A stretch of 64,000 bases of DNA from Cellulomonas sp. S1-8 (GCF_026184235.1 NZ_CP110806.1:4440703-4504702); one strand, 5' to 3'. Counted from the stretch's first letter, positions 22,477 through 32,334 are shown. Notes: generated by a model from the sequence alone, not told the origin. Made by a program: numbers and translations.

Positions 22477-23781
22477 GTGGATCGCCAGATCCTCGCCCTC
22501 GCGGTCCCCGCCCTCGGCGCCCTCGTCGCCGAGCCCCTGTTCGTCCTCGTCGACTCCGCGATGGTCGGCCACCTCGGCACCGACTCCCTCGCCGGGCTCG
22601 CCCTGGCCTCCACCGTCCTGGTGACCGTGATCGGTCTGTGCGTCTTCCTCGCCTACGCGACCACCGCGGCCGTCGCGCGGCGGCTCGGCGCCGGCGACAC
22701 CCGCGGCGCGATGCAGACCGGCGTCGACGGCATGTGGCTCGGCCTCGGCCTGGGTGCCCTCCTCGCGCTCGCGACGTGGGCAGCCGCACCCTGGCTCGTC
22801 GCGACGCTCGGCGCCGACGGCGCGGTCGCGCAGCAGGCCGTGACCTACCTGCGCTGGTCCGTGCCGGGCCTGCCCGGCATGCTGCTCGTCCTGGCGGCCA
22901 CCGGCGCGCTGCGCGGCCTGCAGGACACCCGCACGCCCCTCGTCGTCGCCGCGTGCGGTGCGGTCGCCAACGCGGTCCTCAACGCCGTCCTCATCTACGG
23001 CCTCGGGATGGGCATCGCGGGCTCCGGCCTCGGGACGGCCCTCGCGCAGCTCGGCATGGCCGCGTGGCTCGTCGTCGTGGTCGTCCGCGGCGCCCGACGT
23101 GCGGGCGCACGACTCACCCCGGCCGCCGGCGGCATCTGGGCCAACGCGCGCGCCGGCACGCCGCTGCTCGTCCGCACCGCGACGCTGCGCCTGGCCATCC
23201 TCCTGACGGTCGCCATCGCGACCGGCCTCGGCCCGACGGCCCTCGCCGGGCACCAGGTCGTCAACGCCGTCTGGGCGCTGGCCGCGTTCGCACTCGACGC
23301 CCTCGCCATCGCCGCGCAGGCCCTCGTCGGCCACGCCCTGGGCTCCCGCGACGTCGCCCGCACCCGCGCCGTCCTGCGCCGCACCCTGCAGTGGGGGGTC
23401 GGCGCGGGGGCCGTCCTGGGCGTCGTCCTCGGCGCGGGCGCCCCGCTGTACGTGCGCATCTTCTCCCCCGACGCCGACGTGCAGCGCGCCGCCGTCGTCG
23501 GCCTCGTCGTCGCCGCCGTGGCGCTGCCCATGGCCGGCTGGGTGTTCGTCCTCGACGGCGTCCTCATCGGCGCCGGCGACGGGCCGTTCCTCGCCTGGGC
23601 GGGCGTCGCGACCCTCGTCGCCTACGTCCCCGCGGCGCTGGCCGTCCGCGCGTGGGCGCCGCCGGGTGCGGCGGGGCTCGCGTGGCTGTGGATCGCGTTC
23701 GCCGTCGTCTTCATGGCCGCACGCGCCCTCACGACGGGCCTGCGGGCGCGCGGCACGACGTGGATGGTCGTCGGCGGCTGA
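22477..23781 (+). CDS. MATE family efflux transporter (DinF-like)
   Basis: A protein of about 434 residues with 12 predicted TM helices in two similar halves (VPALGALVAEPLFVLVDSAMVGHLG in helices 1-2; TPLLVRTATLRLAILLTVA at the start of the second half). The P-A-L...E-P-L start and D-S-A-M-V-G-H-L-G are characteristic of the DinF/NorM-like group, which exports cationic compounds with Na+ or H+. GTG 22477 was chosen because helix 1 follows at once; the frame is open further upstream through proline-rich sequence that looks non-coding. It is divergent from dnaB. Confidence 0.85.
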   Translation: MDRQILALAVPALGALVAEPLFVLVDSAMVGHLGTDSLAGLALASTVLVTVIGLCVFLAYATTAAVARRLGAGDTRGAMQTGVDGMWLGLGLGALLALATWAAAPWLVATLGADGAVAQQAVTYLRWSVPGLPGMLLVLAATGALRGLQDTRTPLVVAACGAVANAVLNAVLIYGLGMGIAGSGLGTALAQLGMAAWLVVVVVRGARRAGARLTPAAGGIWANARAGTPLLVRTATLRLAILLTVAIATGLGPTALAGHQVVNAVWALAAFALDALAIAAQALVGHALGSRDVARTRAVLRRTLQWGVGAGAVLGVVLGAGAPLYVRIFSPDADVQRAAVVGLVVAAVALPMAGWVFVLDGVLIGAGDGPFLAWAGVATLVAYVPAALAVRAWAPPGAAGLAWLWIAFAVVFMAARALTTGLRARGTTWMVVGG

Positions 23782-23901
23782 GGCGCGCGCCCGTATCCGT
23801 CGCGACCGCCACACCCACCCGCCCGTCGTCTGACCCGCGACCTCCGGGCCCACGACCCGGCCACGACCTGGCCGACCCCAGGTCGCGCCACTCGAGCGAC
23901 A

Positions 23902-24270
23902 TCAGTCGCCGCCACCCCCGCCACCGCCGTCCCCGCCGCCACCCGAGGCGCCTCCCGACGAGTCCGCGCCGTCGCCGTCCGAGCCGTGCCGTCCGTCCCC
24001 ACCACCGCCACCCGCGGTCCCCGACGAGCCGTCCGCCCCACGCCCCGCGCGCTGCTTGCCCCCGGACGACGTCGCCCAGCTCGCGGACATCGCCATGAAC
24101 ACGATCCCCAGGACGAAGAACGCGGTGCCGCTCCCCGAGCCGTTGTTGCCCATCTGCGCGAGCCCGATGACGAAGAACGCCGCGCCGATGGCGACGAACG
24201 CCCCGGCCTGCTCCGGCTTCTTCCGGGTGCCGTCGTCCTCGGTCTCGTCCGGCTGCGGCTGCTCGCTCAT
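23902..24270 (-). CDS. Small membrane protein with Gly-rich tail
   Basis: A 122-residue protein: a charged N-terminus (DETEDDGTRKKPEQ), two TM helices (GAFVAIGAAFFVIGLAQ and GTAFFVLGIVFMAMSASW) and a low-complexity tail of glycine, serine and aspartate. ATG 24270 has AGGAGG at a proper distance. It lies downstream of rplI on the same strand but past a strong terminator. No function recognised. Confidence 0.65.
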   Translation of the reverse strand: MSEQPQPDETEDDGTRKKPEQAGAFVAIGAAFFVIGLAQMGNNGSGSGTAFFVLGIVFMAMSASWATSSGGKQRAGRGADGSSGTAGGGGGDGRHGSDGDGADSSGGASGGGGDGGGGGGGD

Positions 24271-24397
24271 CCGTGCTCCTCCTGGTGACGTGTTGCCTGC
24301 CGCCACGCTACGACGCCAGGACCCGACTTCCCCACCGACCCGAGACCGATCTTCCGCTCCGCCCGGGGACGGAGGTGACCACCTGGGGCCGGACGTG

Positions 24398-24435
24398 ACG
24401 AAGCCCCGCACCGGGCGACCGGTACGGGGCTTCGT
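24398..24435 (-). terminator. Rho-independent-like terminator after rplI
   Basis: ACGAAGCCCCGCACCGG pairs with CCGGTACGGGGCTTCGT around a GCGA loop, one mismatch in 17 pairs. It ends the rpsF-ssb-rpsR-rplI operon. A strong GC stem with little U-tract is usual in such genomes. Confidence 0.75.
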
Positions 24436-24460
24436 CGAGCTCGCGCGTGCGCGAGTCAGG

Positions 24461-24910
24461 TCAGATCGCGACGACCTTGACGGTCACCGCGGCCGAGACC
24501 TCGGGGTGCAGACGGACGTGCACCGTGTAGTCACCGGTCGACTTGATCGCCTGGGCGACCTCGATCTTGCGCTTGTCGACGGCCGGGGCACCGGCGGCCT
24601 TGATCGCCGCGGCGATCTCGGCCGTGGTGACGGCGCCGAACAGCCGGCCGGACTCGCCGGCCTTGGCCGAGACCGTGACGGGGTTGGCCTGCAGGGAGTC
24701 CCGCACGGCCTTCGCGTCGTCGAGCGTGGCGATCTCGCGCGTCTTGCGTGCGCGACGGATCGCGGAGACGTTCTTCTCGGCACCCTTGGTCCACGGCGTG
24801 GCCAGGCTGCGCGGGACGAGGTAGTTACGGGCGTACCCGTCCTTCACCTCGACGATGTCTCCAGGGGCACCGAGACCGGTGACCTCGTGGGTCAGGATGA
24901 TCTTCGCCAT
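24461..24910 (-). CDS. rplI: 50S ribosomal protein L9
   Basis: A 149-residue protein, the normal L9 length. The N-terminal RNA-binding domain starts [20 protein letters not shown], and [13 protein letters not shown] is the conserved RNA-contact loop. A long central helix ([24 protein letters not shown]) joins it to the C-terminal domain ([15 protein letters not shown]). L9 sits at the base of the L1 stalk and stabilises reading frame. It is the last gene of the conserved rpsF-ssb-rpsR-rplI operon, 14 bases after rpsR. Confidence 0.97.
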   Translation of the reverse strand: MAKIILTHEVTGLGAPGDIVEVKDGYARNYLVPRSLATPWTKGAEKNVSAIRRARKTREIATLDDAKAVRDSLQANPVTVSAKAGESGRLFGAVTTAEIAAAIKAAGAPAVDKRKIEVAQAIKSTGDYTVHVRLHPEVSAAVTVKVVAI

Positions 24911-24924
24911 GGGTCAGTCCTTTC

Positions 24925-25161
24925 TCAGCGAGCCGACGACGAGTACGGCAGGAGTGCCATCTCGCGCGCGTTCTTGACGGCACGGGCGATCTGGCGCTGC
25001 TCCTGCACGGAGACACCGGTCACGCGACGCGCACGGATCTTCCCGCGGTCGGAGATGAACTTGCGGAGCAGAGCCGTGTCCTTGTAGTCCACCGTGTCGA
25101 TCTTGGCGGCCTTGAGGGGGTTCTGCTTCTTCTTGGGCTTGCGGACGACGGGCTTGGCCAT
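24925..25161 (-). CDS. rpsR: 30S ribosomal protein S18
   Basis: A 78-residue protein with the S18 core [38 protein letters not shown] and [16 protein letters not shown]. It forms a heterodimer with S6 on the platform of the small subunit. The N-terminus [20 protein letters not shown] has no zinc-binding cysteines, so this is the C-minus type; many actinobacteria have a zinc-dependent paralogue elsewhere. It lies between ssb and rplI in the usual order. Confidence 0.96.
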   Translation of the reverse strand: MAKPVVRKPKKKQNPLKAAKIDTVDYKDTALLRKFISDRGKIRARRVTGVSVQEQRQIARAVKNAREMALLPYSSSAR

Positions 25162-25238
25162 CGCGGTGCTCCTTCGGATGTGGAGCCCCGAGCGTTGCCG
25201 TGCTCGGGGATGCGTTGTTCAGGGGTGCGAGGCGCCGA

Positions 25239-25781
25239 TCAGAACGGAGGCTCGTCGGAGTAGCCGCCGCCGGACCCACCACCCGTGGGCGTGGCCCACG
25301 GGTCGTCGGTCTGGCCGCCACCGCCACCGGACGAGCTGCCGCCGCTGAAACCGCCGCCGCCGCCGTTGTTGCCGCCGCCACCGCCACCGCCGCCACCGAA
25401 GCTGCCGCCACCGGACCGCTGGGTCCGGGTGACCTTCGCTGTCGCGTACCGCAGCGACGGGCCGACCTCGTCGACCTGCAGCTCGTACACGGTGCGCTTC
25501 TCGCCCTCGCGGGTCTCGTACGAGCGCTGCGCGAGGCGGCCCTGCACGATGACGCGGGTGCCCTTGGTGAGGGACTCGGCGACGGACTCGGCCGCCTCCC
25601 GCCAGATCGAGCAGCGGAGGAACAGCGTCTCGCCGTCCTTCCACTCGTTGGACTGGCGGTCGAACGTGCGGGGCGTGGACGCGACCGTGAAGTTCGCGAC
25701 CGCGGCACCGGACGGGGTGAAGCGCAGCTCCGGGTCCCCGGTCAGGTTCCCGATCACCGTGATGGTGGTCTCGCCGGCCAT
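25239..25781 (-). CDS. ssb: Single-stranded DNA-binding protein
   Basis: A 180-residue SSB. The OB fold covers about residues 1-110 ([60 protein letters not shown]). A glycine-rich linker (residues 120-165) follows, and the tip SDEPPF is the acidic partner-binding tail. The length and tail are normal. Placement between rpsF and rpsR is conserved; linker codons make a long GCC/GCCGCCACC repeat near 25330-25400. Confidence 0.96.
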   Translation of the reverse strand: MAGETTITVIGNLTGDPELRFTPSGAAVANFTVASTPRTFDRQSNEWKDGETLFLRCSIWREAAESVAESLTKGTRVIVQGRLAQRSYETREGEKRTVYELQVDEVGPSLRYATAKVTRTQRSGGGSFGGGGGGGGGNNGGGGGFSGGSSSGGGGGQTDDPWATPTGGGSGGGYSDEPPF

Positions 25782-25872
25782 GACGGCCTCCTCGCTCGTT
25801 CGTACGGATCGGCTGCGGCGTGACGCCGCGGATGCTGGAGCCCGACGCTAGCGGCGGGCACCGACACGAAGG

Positions 25873-26166
25873 TCAGACGCCGCGGCGCAGGACCTTGGTG
25901 CGCAGGACGACCTCGTTGAGGCCGAGCTGACGGTCCAGCTCCTTGGCCGTGGCGGGCGACGCGGTGAAGTCGACGACGGCGTAGATGCCCTCGGGCTTCT
26001 TCTGGATGTCGTACGCAAGGCGACGACGGCCCCAGACGTCCACCTTGTCGACGGTGCCACCCTCGGTCTTGACGACCGTCAGGTACTTGTCGAGCGACGG
26101 GGCGACGGTGCGCTCCTCGATCTCGGGGTCGAGGATGATCATGATCTCGTACTGACGCAGGCTCAT
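25873..26166 (-). CDS. rpsF: 30S ribosomal protein S6
   Basis: A 97-residue protein with the S6 pattern: [40 protein letters not shown] and [19 protein letters not shown] 26166 is preceded by AGGAGG at 26171-26176 (minus strand); a GTG two codons upstream is less likely. It heads the operon and has an untranslated leader with a hairpin whose flank could pair with the ribosome site. Confidence 0.96.
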   Translation of the reverse strand: MSLRQYEIMIILDPEIEERTVAPSLDKYLTVVKTEGGTVDKVDVWGRRRLAYDIQKKPEGIYAVVDFTASPATAKELDRQLGLNEVVLRTKVLRRGV

Positions 26167-26170
26167 ACCC

Positions 26171-26214
26171 ACCTCCTCTGGTCTTCGCGGTCACGGTCGG
26201 TCCGTGACAGGAGG
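26171..26214 (-). promoter_or_regulatory. rpsF leader hairpin, possible S6:S18 control site
   Basis: The leader can form GTCACGG-ACCGA-CCGTGAC (26190-26208). A CCTCC just 5' of it (complement of 26210-26214) is complementary to the GGAGG of the ribosome site (complement of 26172-26176). Pairing of these flanks would hide the start. S6:S18 feedback on rpsF leaders is known in bacteria; whether this is the same motif is an inference. Confidence 0.35.
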
Positions 26215-26347
26215 GTCTTCAAGCGTCTCGACGCACCCGTCCCCGACGAGTGTCAGGGAGGTGGGCACGACGAACCGTCCCGTGAAGGACGGCGGTCGCC
26301 CATGCTACCGGCTGTCGCGCCGGTAGCCGAATCGACGTCCGGGCCGA

Positions 26348-28813
26348 TCAGCCGCCGTCCGCCCCGCCCTCGCCCTCCCCGCCGGCGTCCGGCGGTTGCA
26401 CGGGCGGAGCCGTGGGCGACGGCGACGGGCTGGGGCTCGGCGGGGGTGCCGCCGTGGGCGCCGGCGGTGGCCCGCTCGAGACCACGAGCGTGACGGTCGC
26501 GCCGGTCGTGACCGTCGCGCCCTCGCCCGGCTCGACCCGGATGACCCGGCCCGAGGGGACGGACGTGGACCGCTCCGAGACGACGTTGGGGATCAGGCCG
26601 GCGGCCTGCAGGGCCCCCGTCGCGTCCGCCTCGGTACGGCTCACGAGCCCGCTCGGGACCAGCACCTCGGTAGGCGCCGGCGGCTGCTCGGGCGTCGGCT
26701 CCTCGGTCGGGGTCTCGCTCGCGGTGGGGGTGGGCCGACCGCCGACGTTGGCGCGTGCCGGGAACTGCTGGACCTCGGTGTACCGCGGGTGGTCGAAGAC
26801 CTTGCCCATGTAGTCGGCCCAGAGCACGGCCGGGTACGACGAGCCGGTGATCTCCCCGTAGCTGCCCCACGCCTGGATCGAGTCCAGGGACTTGCCGTCC
26901 TGCCCCTGCTGGGACAGTGAGACCGCGGTCGCGAGCTGCGGCACGTACCCCACGAACCATGCCGACTTGTTCTCGGACGACGTGCCGGTCTTGCCGGCGA
27001 TCGGCCGTCCGAGCGGCTTGATCTGCGCGCGTCCCGAGCCCTGCTCGACGACCTGCGTCATCGCGAACGTCGCGTCGGCCATGACGTCGGCGGGGAACGG
27101 CTGGGTGCCCCCGGTGTCGGGGGTCCAGGCGACCTCGCCGGTGCTGTGCTGGACGACCTGCAGGATGTGCGGCGTGCGCTGCGTGCCCTGCGCGGCGAAC
27201 GTCGCGTAGGCGCCGGCCATGTCGAGGGGGTGCACGGCGTCGGACCCCAGGACGTTCGAGACCTCGGTCGTCAGCGGGGTCCGGATGCCCGCCTCGGTCG
27301 CGACGCGGGCGGTGTTCTCGGGCCCGACCTGGATGTTCAGGGCCGCGTACACGGTGTTCACCGAGTTCGCGGTGGCCCGCACCAGGTCGATCGTGCCCTC
27401 GCTGTCGTTGCCGAAGTTGCGGACGTCCTTGGTGCCGCCCTCCCACTCGGGGAACCGCTGCGGGGACGCGCCGTCGAACGTCGTGTTGAGGCTGACCCCC
27501 GCCTGGAGGCCGGCCACGAGGGTGAACGGCTTGAACGTCGACCCCGCCTGGATCGCGTCGAACGTCGCGGTGTTCTTGGAGTCGGTGAGGTAGTCGGTGC
27601 CGCCGTACAGGGCGACGATGCCGCCCGTCGCGGGGTCCACGGACACGACGGAGACGCGCAGCCGCGGGTTGGGCACCTCACCGTCCGACAGGGCACCCGC
27701 CTTCAGTCCCTCGGCCGACTCGAACGCCATCTGCTGGATGCCCTGGTCGATCGTGGTGATGACCTTCAGGCCGCGGGTGTTGAGCTCGTCCTCGCGGAAG
27801 AGGTCGGTGGCGATCAGCTCGTCCTCGACCATCTTCAGCAGGTACCCGTTGGGCCCGCGGAAGGTCTCGCCGCGCGCGTACGGCACGGTCGGCGGGAAGA
27901 CCTGCGCCGCGCGCTCCTCGGCGGTGAGCCAGCCGGAGTCGACCATCGAGTCGAGCACCAGGCCCCAGCGCTGCTCCGACTTGGCCGGGTTGTTCGCGGG
28001 GTCCCAGTTGTTGGGCGACGGGATCACCCCGGCGAGCAGCGCGGCCTCGGAGACTGTGAGGTCGACGGCGTTCTTCGCGAAGTACGACTGCGCAGCGGCC
28101 TGGATCCCGTAGGAGTCGCGGCCGAAGTAGATGGTGTTGAGGTAGCGCCCCATGATCTGCGCCTTGGACTCGCTCTGGGAGATCTTGACGGCGAGGATCG
28201 CCTCCTTCGCCTTCCCCCAGTAGTCCGTCGTCGTGTTCTGGTAGTACCGCTCGACGTACTGCTGGGTCAGCGTCGACCCGCCCTGCGTCGGCTTGCCCTG
28301 GATGTTGTTGAGGAACGCGCGCCCCATGCCCGTGATCGACACGCCGCTGTTGGTGAAGAACGTCTTGTCCTCACCGGCCGCGACCGCCTGGCCGATGTGC
28401 TCCGGCAGCGTCGAGTACTCGACGAGCTCGCGCTTCTGCTCGGCGAACTGCCCCATCACCGCGCCCGGCGTCCCGGGAGTCTCGCCCGCGAAGTACACGG
28501 TCGTCGTCTGGAAGCGGACCTCGGCGAGCGCCGACGGCGGCTGGACGAGCGCGAAGGCCGCGACGCCGGCGCCGAGCACGAGGAAGACCCCGCCGATCAT
28601 CGACCCCAGCACCACGCGCCACGACGGCAGCCACCGGTGCAGGCCGGTGTACTCCCGGCGGGGGTAGTTCCAGAACCCGCGGCCCTGGGTGGCGGACGCA
28701 GACGTGGACGTGGGCCGACGCGTGGCGCGCCGGGCGCGCGAAGGAGCTGCGCGGCGGTTGCTGCCTGCCAACGGGTGACCCTCTCGTGCCGACGACGTGA
28801 CGGCCCGCGCCAC
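26348..28813 (-). CDS. Class A penicillin-binding protein with PASTA domain
   Basis: An 821-residue bifunctional peptidoglycan synthase. A basic cytoplasmic tail (1-65) precedes one TM helix (about 66-90). The glycosyltransferase 51 domain has AAGEDKTFF (catalytic Glu148) and QGGSTLTQQYVERYY near 177-191. The transpeptidase domain has STFK (Ser425), SVN (484-486) and KTG (608-610). One PASTA domain (about 706-768, VPSGLVSRTEADATGALQAA) and a Pro/Ser-rich tail follow. PASTA domains sense muropeptides or the division site. It corresponds to the PonA-type enzymes of actinobacteria. GTG 28813 is the earliest start; a TTG at LAGSNRR is possible. Confidence 0.92.
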   Translation of the reverse strand: MARAVTSSAREGHPLAGSNRRAAPSRARRATRRPTSTSASATQGRGFWNYPRREYTGLHRWLPSWRVVLGSMIGGVFLVLGAGVAAFALVQPPSALAEVRFQTTTVYFAGETPGTPGAVMGQFAEQKRELVEYSTLPEHIGQAVAAGEDKTFFTNSGVSITGMGRAFLNNIQGKPTQGGSTLTQQYVERYYQNTTTDYWGKAKEAILAVKISQSESKAQIMGRYLNTIYFGRDSYGIQAAAQSYFAKNAVDLTVSEAALLAGVIPSPNNWDPANNPAKSEQRWGLVLDSMVDSGWLTAEERAAQVFPPTVPYARGETFRGPNGYLLKMVEDELIATDLFREDELNTRGLKVITTIDQGIQQMAFESAEGLKAGALSDGEVPNPRLRVSVVSVDPATGGIVALYGGTDYLTDSKNTATFDAIQAGSTFKPFTLVAGLQAGVSLNTTFDGASPQRFPEWEGGTKDVRNFGNDSEGTIDLVRATANSVNTVYAALNIQVGPENTARVATEAGIRTPLTTEVSNVLGSDAVHPLDMAGAYATFAAQGTQRTPHILQVVQHSTGEVAWTPDTGGTQPFPADVMADATFAMTQVVEQGSGRAQIKPLGRPIAGKTGTSSENKSAWFVGYVPQLATAVSLSQQGQDGKSLDSIQAWGSYGEITGSSYPAVLWADYMGKVFDHPRYTEVQQFPARANVGGRPTPTASETPTEEPTPEQPPAPTEVLVPSGLVSRTEADATGALQAAGLIPNVVSERSTSVPSGRVIRVEPGEGATVTTGATVTLVVSSGPPPAPTAAPPPSPSPSPSPTAPPVQPPDAGGEGEGGADGG

Positions 28814-29038
28814 CCACGACCCGGACGACGGGTGCGCGGGAGGGGCGCTGCCGGGCCTCAGTATGGACGAACCGCCTGTGTTGTCCTGTCGGAACCGTGC
28901 CCGGGTCGTCCGGTCCGGGTCGACCCTTCACACGATCGGCACGCCCTCACGACGCTCCCTCGACCGTCCCTCGACGTCTGCGACGACCCGCCGGTTCACG
29001 CCGTGTTGTGCTGCGCGACGCGTGGGACATAGTCTCCT

Positions 29039-29059
29039 GATGTATCGCGTTGATACATC
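29039..29059. promoter_or_regulatory. Probable PadR operator
   Basis: GATGTATC-GCGTT-GATACATC, a perfect 8-bp inverted repeat, 68 bases before the PadR start. It contains the ATGTAT...ATACAT pattern described for PadR-family sites, and stands out as AT-rich in its surroundings. Confidence 0.7.
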
Positions 29060-29126
29060 GGGACCGACACACGTCGGGACCGCCGGGTCGACGCAGGCAG
29101 CGTCGAGACGAGTGGAGGTGGGTCAG

Positions 29127-29765
29127 GTGCGCGGACGTACGGACGTGCTCGAACCCGCCATCCTCGGCCTCCTCGCGGAGTCCCCCATGCACGGGTACGA
29201 GCTGCGCAAGCGCCTGAACCTGGTGCTCGGCTCGTTCCGCGCGCTGTCGTACGGCTCGCTCTACCCGTGCCTCAAGGGGCTGGCGGAGCGGGCCTGGATC
29301 GTCGGCGCCGAGGCACCGGGCGACCGCACCGTCGCCAGCCGGCGTGCGCGGATCGTCTACCAGCTCACGGCCGAGGGCAAGGAGCACCTCCAGCAGGTGC
29401 TCTCGTCCTCGGGTCCCTCGACCTGGGAGGACGAGAACTTCGACGTGCGGTTCGCGTTCTTCGCCCAGACGGACGCCGAGACCCGGCTCCGGATCCTCGA
29501 GGGCCGGCGCACCCGGCTCACCGAGCGGCTGGAGACGTTCCGCCAGTCCGTCGCCCGCACCCGCGAGCGCATGGACGAGTACACGCTCGAGCTCCAGCGT
29601 CACGGCCTCGAACAGGTCGAGCGCGAGGTCCGCTGGCTGGACGACCTCATCGACAACGAGCGGGGCGTGCGTCGCGCACGCCCCGAGGGCGGTGGCCGTC
29701 CGGCCGCCACCGAAGACGACGCCGAGGGAACATCCGAGGCGCGAAACGAGAAGGAGCGAGGATGA
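29127..29765 (+). CDS. PadR family transcriptional regulator
   Basis: A 212-residue protein with the PadR winged helix at the N-terminus ([52 protein letters not shown]) and a long C-terminal helical part ([21 protein letters not shown], coiled coil). GTG 29127 has GGAGGTGG upstream. Its stop overlaps the ino1 start (ATGA), so it is co-expressed with inositol-phosphate synthase. This PadR-ino1 arrangement is widespread in actinobacteria. The palindrome at 29039 indicates self-control of the operon. Confidence 0.88.
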   Translation: MRGRTDVLEPAILGLLAESPMHGYELRKRLNLVLGSFRALSYGSLYPCLKGLAERAWIVGAEAPGDRTVASRRARIVYQLTAEGKEHLQQVLSSSGPSTWEDENFDVRFAFFAQTDAETRLRILEGRRTRLTERLETFRQSVARTRERMDEYTLELQRHGLEQVEREVRWLDDLIDNERGVRRARPEGGGRPAATEDDAEGTSEARNEKERG

Positions 29766-30856
29766 CCTCCATCCGCGTCGCCATCGTCGGCGTCGGCAAC
29801 TGCGCCGCATCGCTGGTCCAGGGCGTGCAGTTCTACCGTGACGCCGACCCGCTGGCGAAGGTCCCGGGCCTCATGCACGTGCAGTTCGGTGACTACCACG
29901 TGCGTGACATCGAGTTCGTGGCCGCGTTCGACGTGGACGCCAAGAAGGTCGGCTTCGACCTCTCGGAGGCGATCTTCAGCTCGGAGAACAACACGATCAA
30001 GATCGCCGACGTGCCCCCGCTGGGTGTCACGGTGTCGCGCGGTCACACGCTCGACGGCATCGGCAAGTACTACGCGCAGACCATCGAGGAGTCGGACGCG
30101 GAGCCGGTGGACGTCGTCCGCACGCTCAAGGAGCAGCAGGTCGACGTGCTCGTCTGCTACCTGCCCGTCGGGTCCGAGGTCGCGGCGAAGTTCTACGCGC
30201 AGTGCGCCATCGACGCGGGCGTCGCGTTCGTCAACGCGCTGCCGGTCTTCATCGCGTCCGACCCGGAGTGGGCCGCGAAGTTCGAGGCCGCCGGCGTCCC
30301 GATCGTCGGCGACGACATCAAGTCGCAGGTCGGCGCGACGATCACGCACCGCGTCCTGGCCCGCCTCTTCGAGGACCGCGGCGTCATCCTGGACCGCACG
30401 TACCAGCTGAACGTCGGCGGCAACATGGACTTCAAGAACATGCTCGAGCGCGAGCGCCTGGAGTCCAAGAAGCTCTCGAAGACGCAGGCCGTCACGTCGA
30501 ACCTCGACGACGGCCCGCTGGCGGGCAAGAAGGAGGACCGCAACGTCCACATCGGCCCGTCGGACTACGTCGCGTGGCTCGACGACCGCAAGTGGGCGTA
30601 CGTCCGCCTCGAGGGCCGCGCGTTCGGCGAGGTCCCCCTGAGCCTGGAGTACAAGCTCGAGGTCTGGGACTCCCCCAACTCGGCCGGCATCATCATCGAC
30701 GCCGTGCGCGCCGCGAAGATCGCCCAGGACCGCGGCATCGGCGGCCCCCTGCTGTCGGCGTCGACGTACTTCATGAAGTCCCCCCCGGTCCAGACCGAGG
30801 ACACCCTCGGCCGCCAGCAGGTGGAGGCCTTCATCCGAGGTGAGCTGGAGCGCTGA
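29762..30856 (+). CDS. ino1: Inositol-3-phosphate synthase
   Basis: A 364-residue enzyme converting glucose 6-phosphate to 1D-myo-inositol 3-phosphate with NAD+, feeding phosphatidylinositol, mycothiol and related products. [20 protein letters not shown] holds the Rossmann motif, [20 protein letters not shown] and [15 protein letters not shown] are family blocks, and [12 protein letters not shown] with [10 protein letters not shown] supply catalytic lysines. The length fits the prokaryotic (short) MIPS. It is translationally coupled to the PadR gene and ends at a strong bidirectional terminator. Confidence 0.94.
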   Translation: MTSIRVAIVGVGNCAASLVQGVQFYRDADPLAKVPGLMHVQFGDYHVRDIEFVAAFDVDAKKVGFDLSEAIFSSENNTIKIADVPPLGVTVSRGHTLDGIGKYYAQTIEESDAEPVDVVRTLKEQQVDVLVCYLPVGSEVAAKFYAQCAIDAGVAFVNALPVFIASDPEWAAKFEAAGVPIVGDDIKSQVGATITHRVLARLFEDRGVILDRTYQLNVGGNMDFKNMLERERLESKKLSKTQAVTSNLDDGPLAGKKEDRNVHIGPSDYVAWLDDRKWAYVRLEGRAFGEVPLSLEYKLEVWDSPNSAGIIIDAVRAAKIAQDRGIGGPLLSASTYFMKSPPVQTEDTLGRQQVEAFIRGELER

Positions 30857-30874
30857 CCCCGCCCCACCCGCACG

Positions 30875-30921
30875 AAGCGTGAAGCGTTGTTGCCGTCTCC
30901 CGGCAACAACGCTTCACGCTT
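30875..30921. terminator. Bidirectional terminator between ino1 and a membrane-protein gene
   Basis: A perfect 21-bp stem (AAGCGTGAAGCGTTGTTGCC start, 30875-30895, with 30901-30921) and a TCTCC loop between convergent genes, followed by TTT on the plus strand. It is almost the same as the element at 34054-34100. Confidence 0.88.
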
Positions 30922-30939
30922 TCCCCCCGGAGTGCTTCC

Positions 30940-32334
30940 TCAGCGGGGCAGCGTCAGCGCAGCGCCCGGAACCATCATGTCGTCGCCCTCCGGACCCCGC
31001 GGCAGGACCGTGGAGGCGCCGGTGAGGGTGTCGACGACGACCAGGTCGACAGGTCCTCCCACTTCGAGGGAGCACGCGGCGAACTGCCGGACGTGCACCA
31101 CGTCGCCGTGCACGCCCGACACGGTCGCCCACGGCAGGTCGGGCGACCGCTCGGGTGCGAGCGGGGTCACGGTGTCCCCCGTCCACAGCTCCGTGGTCGT
31201 CGTGCAGTCGATGACGTCGTCGCCGAGCGGGCTCCCCGCGACGGCGACCACCCCCGGGCGCACCAGCTGCACGTGACCGGGCACGAGGTCGCCGGTGCGC
31301 AGCTCGCGCACCCGAGGTTCGGCGCTGCCGTCGGCGGGTGCGAGGACGTACCGCGGACGGGAGTCGGGGTCCGCCAGGAGGTAGGGGAAGAAGCCACCGC
31401 TGTCGGCGTCCGTCGGGTCGGTGCACAGCTGCGCGACGGTGTCCACGTCGGCCCACCCGATCGTCGTGCAGACCAGACCGTCGATCCCGACGGGCCGGGT
31501 CCCGCCCGAGCCCAGGTCGAGGACCGCGGGCCGGCCGTCGGGCGTCGTCGTCGTGGCACGCGTGCCGTCGGGGCTCAGCTCGGCGACCTGCCCAGGGCCG
31601 GACGTACCGTCGGGCACGCGCCGCGCCGGGCCGCTCGCCGGGACGACCCACGCCGCACCGTCCGGCGTCGACCACACCTCGACCCCGCCGCCCGTGCCGC
31701 TCAGGGACACGCCGGCAGGCAGGCCCCGCGGGTCGGGGGTGAGGGCGCCGGTCCGCAGGTCGTACGACGCCCGCCCGTCGCGGCTCGCGACCGTCGCGGT
31801 CAGGCCGTCCCACGCGAGGACGTCCAGGTGGACGTCCGTCGGCAGCTCGGAGACGTCGAAGAGCGCGCCGTCGGGTGAGGCCAGGACGACCCGGTCCGGG
31901 GCGACCTGCCCGTCGGTCTGCGAGTGCGGGCCGTACGTGGCCAGGGTCCACCCCGGACCGACCGACGCGAGCACGTCGTCGTCCAGGGCCCACATCGCCG
32001 GCATGCCCGGGTGCTCGACCGGGGTGCGTACCGGTGCGGTGCTCGGCGTCACCGTGGCCGTCGGCACGGGTGTCGCGGTGCTCGTCGACGTCGGGGTGGG
32101 CGTCTCGGCGGGGGCGACGTCCGGTGCGGCGTGCAGGCCGTACCAGCCGATCGTCGCGACGGCGGCGACCGCGGCGGCGACGGCGCCCACGGAGCGCAGG
32201 CTGCGGACAGCACGCCGCTGCCGCACGTCACGGTAGAGGTGGGTGAGCTCGGTGTCGTCGGGTCGGGCGCCTGCCTCGCGCTCCTCGTACGCGTCGCGCG
32301 TGGCCCGCAGGCGGGCGGCGAGGTCATCGGTCAT
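30940..32334 (-). CDS. Sigma-coupled membrane protein with beta-propeller-like outer domain (pair 2)
   Basis: A 464-residue protein: a cytoplasmic N-terminus of about 55 residues (EREAGARPDDTELTHLYRDV), one TM helix (VGAVAAAVAAVATIGWYGL), a Thr/Pro linker with repeated TPTSTSTATPVPT-like sequence, then an outer domain of repeated strands (APDRVVLASPDGALFDVSEL, AELSPDGTRATTTTPDG), which suggests a propeller. No HxxxCxxC anti-sigma motif. It overlaps the sigma gene upstream by 11 nt, so the two are made together. A role as its regulator is an inference from context shared by five pairs. Confidence 0.65.
   Translation of the reverse strand: MTDDLAARLRATRDAYEEREAGARPDDTELTHLYRDVRQRRAVRSLRSVGAVAAAVAAVATIGWYGLHAAPDVAPAETPTPTSTSTATPVPTATVTPSTAPVRTPVEHPGMPAMWALDDDVLASVGPGWTLATYGPHSQTDGQVAPDRVVLASPDGALFDVSELPTDVHLDVLAWDGLTATVASRDGRASYDLRTGALTPDPRGLPAGVSLSGTGGGVEVWSTPDGAAWVVPASGPARRVPDGTSGPGQVAELSPDGTRATTTTPDGRPAVLDLGSGGTRPVGIDGLVCTTIGWADVDTVAQLCTDPTDADSGGFFPYLLADPDSRPRYVLAPADGSAEPRVRELRTGDLVPGHVQLVRPGVVAVAGSPLGDDVIDCTTTTELWTGDTVTPLAPERSPDLPWATVSGVHGDVVHVRQFAACSLEVGGPVDLVVVDTLTGASTVLPRGPEGDDMMVPGAALTLPR

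Noticed and set aside
27146..29032. Long plus-strand open frame of 628 codons
   Set aside because: Antisense to the penicillin-binding protein, which has all catalytic motifs in order; the shadow has none.
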